From contig DF237090.1 of NCBI GenBank assembly GCA_000708835.1, forward strand, positions 93,936 through 157,935: 64,000 bases of DNA, given 5' to 3'. The stretch's first letter is position 1. The number at the start of each line of letters is the position of its first letter. A program made the translations under genes and the position numbers. Shown here in pieces: positions 52,243 to 64,000 of the stretch. The notes under the pieces are model-generated. The model was given only the letters and a program-made list of their open reading frames with translations, did no database searches and had not been told where the DNA came from. Origin of the DNA: Klebsormidium nitens (taxonomy: Eukaryota; Streptophyta; Klebsormidiophyceae; Klebsormidiales; Klebsormidiaceae).

Positions 52243-52410
52243 GTATGACCGCTGGAACAGCTACCGATGTGCACCCAAAACCGGAATGATTCACAAAACT
52301 ATGGCCATCAATGCTTGATGCGCTGCTCTTTGATATGTAAAGCCCCTATTACTTAATGAAAGCTGACGGGCTTCAAAAGTACTGCCCCTCTGCTTTCTCA
52401 ACTGTGCTGG

Positions 52411-53117
52411 CTACTTTGTTTTGTCCTTGGTAGTGACAGTGGTGCCAGCTTGGGGCGAATCAGCGTAGTACTCCTGCTTGCTGATGTTGACTCCGTACTC
52501 TTTCAGAGCCGCGGCAAGATCTTCGGTGGTCAAGACGAGCTGCTTTGATCCCCTCTCTTTCTTGTCTTTGCTGGCAGCCTGCAACAAAATAAACCCGAAT
52601 ATGCACCACTGTTTCTTGTTTGGAGAGTGGCACTATGATACAACACTCACGCTGCCAAGCCAAGACAAAACACCTTGCTCGCAAAATGTCCTATCTGGAA
52701 ACCGTCTACATTTGTACCGAGAGGGAGATTATGCAGTGAAAGCGCGCACAATAGCTTGCAGCATGTTCAGCATTGTGTATTGCGTTCCCCATTCTTTTAC
52801 TGCAAAATAGTGATGCTCATAAAGATTCGAAACTAGGCCCACTGTTGAAATGGATCAAGATTGTATTCATGTGTGAAGGATGTTTTTAGAACATAGCTTA
52901 CCTGCATACGAATCTTGCAGTACTGCAGCGCATCATTGACAATGTCCCCAATGAACTTTTGAGCAGCAACCGACACCAGGCGGGTCATTCTCTCATCTGG
53001 ACACTGGAAGCCACTCCGCTGCAAATAGTGCCCGGTGAGCTCGTCAGGAATGGTTGGCACGTAATCCGCTAAGGATGCAAGGAATTCCTCCACTTCATCG
53101 GACGCAGGACCCGCCAT
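52411..53117 (-). CDS. TAF10: Transcription initiation factor TFIID subunit 10 (TAF10)
   Basis: Two minus-strand exons, 53117-52902 and 52578-52411, joined in phase 0, encode 127 residues. The protein carries the TAF10 histone-fold signature: FLASLADYVPTIPDELTGHY, QCPDERMTRLVSVAAQKFI and DIVNDALQYCKIRMQ, then the second helix region KQLVLTTEDLAAALKEYGVN and a short acidic/Thr tail. TAF10 is a shared subunit of TFIID and SAGA that pairs with TAF3- or TAF8-type partners in the nucleus. The start is the first ATG (53117) with a good context (GGCGGGTCC after it). It ends 169 bp before the start of the FBL11-type gene on the same strand, and its 5' end faces the HRLI gene. Confidence 0.93.
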
Positions 53118-53523
53118 TGGTGCTCAATGCTTAAAATCAGTATTATGAGTATACAGAAATATGATCAGCTGAGGTACGCCCCAGGGCCTAGCTTTAACAT
53201 GGGCCATGCCATCATGATGATCATCAGCCATGCCACTTTTTGCCCCCATGATTTGCCATGTCCAGCTTGTTCTCGATTAGGCCCCCATACCGGGGTCGAC
53301 GCCCTTCAAGGCTTTCCTTACTGCTCGATGCAAGACGATCCGTTCGATCCAGGAAATCTGCCGATCGGACGATCGAAAAAGCGTAAAGAAGGTTCACAAA
53401 TGAGCTCACCTAATCAATCTTGTGAAGTCTTTGTCCTTATCAGTGCAGCACACACTGCAGTGCAGTGGCAGTGGTGAAGACCAATTGTCGGAAACAGGCG
53501 CATGATCAGCAAGGAGGAGCATC
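53118..53523. promoter_or_regulatory. Shared upstream region of divergent TAF10 and HRLI genes
   Basis: Only 406 bp separate the two start codons on opposite strands, so this stretch must hold both 5' untranslated regions and both promoters, possibly one bidirectional promoter. No individual site is claimed. Confidence 0.55.
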
Positions 53524-55581
53524 ATGGCCTTCCTCTCCTTCGTGGGAAGAACGTTGTTTGTGGCTATTTTCCTAGTGGCTGCTGTCCAAAAGTAAGGAAT
53601 TCTTCTTCTCCTTATGAAACGTGCCAAAGAGTCGTTGCATCCCCTGATGGAAGAGCAATATGCAAGTACCAAACAACGAAAGATCAATCTTTAGGCCTTT
53701 GACTTTTAAGCATTCAGTATGGTCTGGCATGACCTCAATATGGGCCGGTCCTGATCGTGTGTGCGCTGATAGCTTCTGTCAGGTGGCATCAGAAATAGCA
53801 GAAAGCTGATTCGTGTACCATCATACATCATTGCAAACTGTTGCATTTTGTGTTGGTCAGATTGTGTGCTGGTTGTTACGCTTTAGTCGTACAATTTCAG
53901 TGAATTCATAATTTTGCAGGCTTGCATATATAGGTGTCCAGCATGCCACTCTGTGCCCATCTATTGCCTTGATGCGAGTCGCAAATTGCATTGGAAGCGG
54001 TTTGTTATGCATTTGTCACCCGTGTAAGCTTGGCAACAAGCAAATTGTCTGGCAATCTTCATGACAGATTTATAAGGAGCTCACATCGCAACAGGTGCCG
54101 GAGCAACAGTGCTTTCTGGGACTGAACAAATGCTGTTTCCTTTCTTGTCTTCTATCAGGGCATCAGAATATGGCGCCGACGGTGGGAAAGCTGCAGAGTT
54201 GATGAGGCCGAAGCTTGATGCTTTCTATGCACATGTGCAGTCAAATCTGCATGTTGCGCTCCCTGTGATTGAGGTATGGTGACTGCAACAAATGAAATGT
54301 GCTCAAATGGGTGCCAATTCAGAGATCCTTTAAGTTGTAATGATCTGTGACGGGGATGTTTGTGCACCAAGTCTGAAAGAAGGAGATGCAATCTATAAGT
54401 ACCTTTTGCTGATGCACTTACCTTTCTAGCCACTCAGCCTGGAGCAGCCTTCTTGTCAAAGTGAGCTTCATACCTGAGATCCATATTCAAAGTGTTTCAT
54501 TTACCCTGGAATGCAGGCGAAGTATCTGCTGGCGATTGCAATAGGTCTGGAGTTCTTTGGGGGCCTTCTTTTCTGGTTTGGTAGCAGCCTCGGCGCATGG
54601 CTTCTGGTGAGTTGGCCAAGGGCGAAACAATGGCTCCAATGCTTCCTGTCCATCACTTATTAGCTGCGGAAACTTTGCAGCAAAGGTGACAAGGTAGAGG
54701 CACTTTACTTGCTGATGCAATTCAACAGGCTCTGGGCTGAACGTCATTGACCAGCTAAAGGGGCACCGAGTAACATAACAACTGGGAAAAGCTGGGATTG
54801 GTCTTGTGCCCACATGCTCAAGAAAGTGATGGAGGCGCTACAGAAAGTGATTACAGGAGCCCCAGTACTATCAGTCTATTAGCTGAGCTGTACATCAGCA
54901 TGAGGCTGTTGAACGGGTTTTGAAAGGAAACCAGCACGCATGCCCGCCTGAATATCTATGTGGTCGACAGTCAAGGCTTCCGCTCCGAATAGCTACCTTG
55001 GTGGAGCTTTTAAAATGTTATTGCAACGAGCCCCAAACGTCTGACTAAGCAATTGACTATCTGCTCGCCACTAGGTCAAACAATTCCTTTGTGACCAGCA
55101 ATGTCGGATTGAGTGTGCTGATAAGAGCCAGATTGCTGCTAACCTGCGTGTCAAGCTATTGCAGCTGCTCTTCCTCGTTTCGGTGACACCCATCATGCAC
55201 GACTTCTACAATCAAGATGTTGGGAGCACTGAACAGACAATCGAACTGATTCAGTTCATGAAGGTTGGTTGTTCGCAACATCAGTTTCCTCTTCGAGCTG
55301 GGACTCCTTGTAAGGATGCTTTGAGCTCACGAAGCATTAATCTTCAGTCTATTCGGCTCGTGCCAAAATAACCTCCCTGTTGCATTCAAACCCTTGTTTT
55401 CAAAACGCTTTTCATTGTGAGCATGCCTATCTTTCACATCGTTCAATGTTGTCTCCGCTCTTTGCAGAATCTTTCCTTGACGGGGGCTCTGTTGTTCTTC
55501 CTGGGATTGAAAAGCTCGGTTGGGAGGGCATCGCGGAGGAATAGGTCGAAAGTCGTCGCCAATAAACCAAAGGTTTCTTAG
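53524..55581 (+). CDS. HR-like lesion-inducing (HRLI) membrane protein
   Basis: Five exons close in phase: 53524-53591, 54159-54273, 54517-54606, 55165-55263, 55468-55581, giving 161 residues, the usual family length. It begins MAFLSFVGRTLFVAIFLVAA, then EYGADGGKAAELMRPKLDAF, the span YLLAIAIGLEFFGGLLFWFG, the conserved VTPIMHDFYNQDV, and a last span SLTGALLFFLGLK with a basic tail. Four hydrophobic segments agree with the plant family, a relative of DoxX-like membrane proteins. Plant members are linked to hypersensitive-like lesions when overproduced, but the biochemical role is not known. The start is the first ATG and gives the typical family N-terminus. Confidence 0.92.
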
Positions 55582-56906
55582 GCTCAAATATCCTTGTAAG
55601 TTCTATAGCCATATAGGACGGAAGGAATAGCACTTTCGACACCGTAAAGACCTCACAGGTATGGAGAGGCCGTCAGGTAATGACAATCAAGTAAGAGTCG
55701 GCGGTGCACTAGCCATAAGGCCCAGAAAACACTTAATGCACATCTTAAAAAGTTAACGGTCAGCGAAGGCTGATCATTGGGCTTTTGCTCACTCTCAACC
55801 AGGCTCGCACAGAGTCTGTTGCTTATACTACATCCTAGTTCTTGAATTTTCGAAGAGTGTACTGTCAAGAAGATACCAAGACGTTCTGTTCATTGTTGCC
55901 CTGAGCCACACTACTATACTTCAAGTAGTAACTGTGTATTAGATGTTCTTGGATCACATGAGCCAGGCATCTTGGATTGATGTAACAAATTGGCGCCATG
56001 ACGCATCGGATGCACTTGTTTGGCTTAGTGTCTTGCGCGCACCTTGCATGCAACTAGAACATGTCGTCTAGATGACAGACTTACAGCATCACGTTCGCAT
56101 TGGGTGACAGTGCATATGCATGCCGCTGACCACCATATATGTTTTATGTTACCGTGCCGCCATGGCCGTTGTTTCGATTGTTGAAAGGTCTCCAGGTCAT
56201 GCATATCTATTGCTCATGCCTGAAGTATGGAAGCGACTGTGGGCTGCAGAGACTCGGAAGGATTTTCGGACTCGAGTGCACGGGGTCGGAGTGCACCACA
56301 TACTGTCCACCGCCGCTGGATTGGACAACTACAGAGCTACCTATACGATAGTTTGAGAGACGATTAGGTACTACATTAGGTAGGTACCTTGGCCTCAGTA
56401 GCTAGGACAGTCTTTGGTGATTGAACGGAATCGTCTGTTGGCCGAAATTGATCTCACAATTTTGATTCAAAACACCCAGCATGGCGGTTGTTTCGGTAGA
56501 ATCACGTCGGAAGCCAATAAGAACGCTGCAGATTGGAAAAGCGTATGAACCTGCTCCACGTGGACAAATTGGTGGGTCAGAAGCTCCAAAGATGAAGGGC
56601 CAAGATCGCATGCGGGTTTGGACGGCCACAAGCTGTTAGAAAAGTGATCCAAAAATCTTAATCGACGGTCACGTCAAGTTGCCGGACTTGATATCTGTCA
56701 GACTCCAGTCGAGCACACTGCGACTTCTTCCTCTGAACGTCAGGATGACTCGTGCCGATTGCTTCTCCAAGCGCTCCAGCACCAAGCTCCTTGCTGCAGC
56801 GAAGCGTTTGCGCTGCATTGCAGGCGTTGCATTCAATCGAGAGGGTTGAACAGGACATCCTTGAAAAGACGGCTAGGGCAGCTGTAGATCCATACTCGAA
56901 GCTACC
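55582..56906. other. Intergenic, no gene recognised
   Basis: About 1.3 kb between the HRLI stop and the GapB start. Short frames only. The right end should carry the GapB promoter; no TATA box was identified with confidence. Confidence 0.5.
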
Positions 56907-61705
<4,799 letters not shown>

Positions 61706-63235
61706 GCTTAGAAACCTTGTACAGAGGTAGCCCGCCAGCATTCCACGTACTGTAAACTGACGTCATACTGCTTCAACCGAGGCCTGCTTTTGATGAATTG
61801 AAACGGAACAAGGCCCAAAATAACTCAACGTGCAAGGTTATTCAACGGGAGGGGTCGAAAGAGTTCCCTTGTGCTCTAGTATACGTGGTGCGGTCGGATG
61901 CATACCTCGTAAGCATACCGAGCCTGGTATCTTTTGCATCCTCATAAGGTGGTGGCCAAGCATTTAACCTTCGTGTTGATGAATTATGGTCGGTTGCATG
62001 CTTGGGGATATTAGCCATCGTATGGCTGGTTTGCGCCCCCTGTTTCAGAGCTAAAATCCACTCATCAGGTTCAGCACTTTAAGATCATCGGTGATGAGTG
62101 AAGGCTATCCTTGTCATTCGCATGTGAACACGACTGAAATATCAATAGTGGACTAGGAAAATGATAAAAGAAGCATGACTAATACGAAGAGGATTGTATG
62201 AGTATGAGCACGAGGACTCAAGGCTCTGACCACCGACTCTTCAAAATGTGTCACAGACGCACTGCAGACACTTAAGGAGGACATCGTGAGAAAGTGATCA
62301 TACGCCCGGATTCAACCTTTGACTCACGGTCGCTTATACAAAAGCCACATGGGGTGGCAGATTGCTCAGCTTGACGGGCAGTCAATGCCCGCGTTACGTA
62401 GATGTTGCTGCGAACCACATGGGGTAGACGCCCCCACCAAATGCGACGCGAAAGGATTGAGCTTAAGACTTAGTCGGCTTGCAAGGTCGCCTTGAATTCA
62501 GATCTCAGTGTTCATTGGCAGTAGACTAATCTCATACTAATAAGGTGCGTTCAGAATGCCGTAAATCAGTAAATCCATTCATATCATGATATATCATCGT
62601 CATTCAAGGATTCAAGTCGAAGGTAGTCACGACTCACTGGACAGATGGCTGACGTCAACCCGGCAAAGAAGGTTCATGCCGGTCATGAACCTGGGTCTGC
62701 CAATCGTAGCCGTCCAAGTGAGCACGATCCGATCGCGAGAGGCACAATCGGGCTAGGGGATTGGAGCCCCGGGGCGAGCCTCCGAGCCATACCGTAGTCC
62801 AAGTCCTCGGCCTCCCAGATTTTCCAGGCTAGCCGGTAGGCAGCTAGGTACGGTGTACGACCGTGTACCTACTTTACCTTGTCCTATACACTAAGGTATT
62901 TAGGTCGCCACTACAGGGCTCTGGAGTCTAGACAACGGCTCCAGTCTAACGGTCCCAGCAAATTGCACGTGCATGGTCTCGTCAAATCGGACGGCTTTGT
63001 AAGCGTTTTGATCAAGGATCGACGGTAGATGATAGCACCAGATGAGTCCGTTCTGAAGAAGTGGTCGGTAGAACCTACCAGGCCGCAGCTTGAGATCTGC
63101 TGCTGCGGAATCCGAACCTGTCGTCTTGCACTTGCGCAGGCTCATTTGGCACCAACTTCGGAAGCAGATTCTACAAATTGCAGCATTGAACAGGCGCAGC
63201 TCAGCATTGCGCTCAGGCAACCCGTAGCCACCATC
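61706..63235. other. Intergenic, no gene recognised
   Basis: About 1.5 kb after GapB. It contains the GapB 3' untranslated region and the upstream region of the next gene. No gene, RNA or clear repeat was identified. Confidence 0.45.
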
Positions 63236-64000
63236 ATGGCGGAGTCGGGTACTAACTGGGCCCGAGCGTCCGGTTCCCTCGTCATCGTCTTGTTGCTTGT
63301 GGGCCTCGTTGGCTCCCAACTGCTGGCGTCCGAGGAGCAGCCGCAGCTCCTAGGTCGCAGAAGCCTACAAGAAAGTGTCCGCCGGTTCCTAGCAGTAAAC
63401 GACATCTACGTGTTGAACAGCACCTACGATGTGAACACCACCAGTGTGACTGTGGTTGGGACCGCGATTGGGCCCAACGCCAGTGTCACAGGTTACTGGA
63501 GCACAAGAGGCAGGCAGATCTTGGACTTCTATGGAAAGGAGGTGAGGGCCTTGTTTTGTCCTTGAACTTCACATTTTTGATGGTGAGCCTTTGTTGGACA
63601 TACCAGGTGCGACCTCGGAAAGCAGAGAAGTTCGACGTTTACGAGGTTGCAAGGGAAGTACAGTGACCCACAGAGCCACCCACAGAGCAAGTCTGAACTG
63701 GGGAATCTCTTGTGGAACTTTAAATTGGCCACTTGAGGCTACCAGACTTCTCATTTTACCTTTGAAGTGTATGTCTGATGTCCTTGTGTCTTGGCTGTTG
63801 CACTTATGGGTGTGGGTATGAAGGGTGTAGATCTTGGGTTCCTAGTCATCTCAGAGCAAGATTTCTACACCACCTTTTGTGGTGGCAACTTGTCTGCAAG
63901 TGGCAACTTGCTTTGCAAGGAAATCTGAAAACACTCTGGGCATACTGCAAGTGTGCGCTTGGTATGCCTTGCATTTCTGACAAGATATGCCGTCCTTCGC
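63236..64000 (+). CDS. Secreted or membrane protein, first exon; continues past the window
   Basis: ATG at 63236 (context ATCATGGCG) opens an exon that ends at 63541 before a GTGAGG donor. It encodes about 102 residues: a hydrophobic signal segment (LVIVLLLVGLVGSQLLA), then a polar ectodomain start with three N-glycosylation sequons (NST, NTT, NAS). No further exon was identified before the window ends at 64000, so most of the gene is missing. The family was not recognised. The signal segment plus glycosylation sites suggest an extracellular protein, like the one at 10781-13300. Confidence 0.55.

Overview
The window is nuclear DNA of a photosynthetic eukaryote, most likely a streptophyte (charophyte) green alga of the Klebsormidium type. 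The genes have many GT-AG introns and GC-rich exons. They include a chloroplast GAPDH B subunit with its redox-sensitive C-terminal extension, a plant HR-like lesion-inducer protein, a BTB-LRR protein of FBL11 type, and a SPIRRIG-type BEACH protein that begins MKW. The organism name is inferred from gene content; no search was run.

Layout. 82-4371 (+) is a GT14 glycosyltransferase with nine exons. 5963-8560 (-) is a single-pass membrane protein with a Cys-rich ectodomain and a Thr/Pro linker. 8561-10780 is a repeat-rich spacer with two short elements bounded by inverted repeats. 10781-13300 (+) is a secreted Cys-rich protein whose signal-peptide frame and body frame do not join cleanly. 14885-18580 (-) is a membrane protein with two LysM domains. 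20080-36786 (+) is a very large BEACH gene, about 3,836 codons once two apparent sequence errors are allowed for, carrying ARM-like, ConA-like, PH, BEACH, WD40 and FYVE regions.

The right half. Around 37.2-38.2 kb (-) lies an unrecognised gene or gene fragment. 39196-40969 (-) and 41573-44502 (+) are divergent paralogues that combine an N-proximal membrane hairpin with a C-terminal ADP-ribosyltransferase (PARP)-like domain. 45940-52242 (-) is the FBL11-type BTB-LRR gene. 52411-53117 (-) is TAF10. 53524-55581 (+) is the HR-like lesion-inducer gene, divergent from TAF10. 56907-61705 (+) is plastid GapB. At 63236 (+) a signal-peptide-bearing gene starts and runs off the end.

The genes are unrelated housekeeping, trafficking, cell-surface and photosynthesis genes, as expected for a eukaryotic chromosome; no operon-like logic is seen. 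The most unusual items are the divergent pair of membrane-tethered ART-like genes (third catalytic position apparently not Glu), the BEACH protein ending in an atypical FYVE finger, and the twin LysM gene with matching intra-domain introns. Exon positions were read by hand from splice signals, reading-frame phase and protein similarity. Where the phase chain closes (GT14, GapB, TAF10, HRLI, most of BEACH) confidence is high; where it does not, this is stated.
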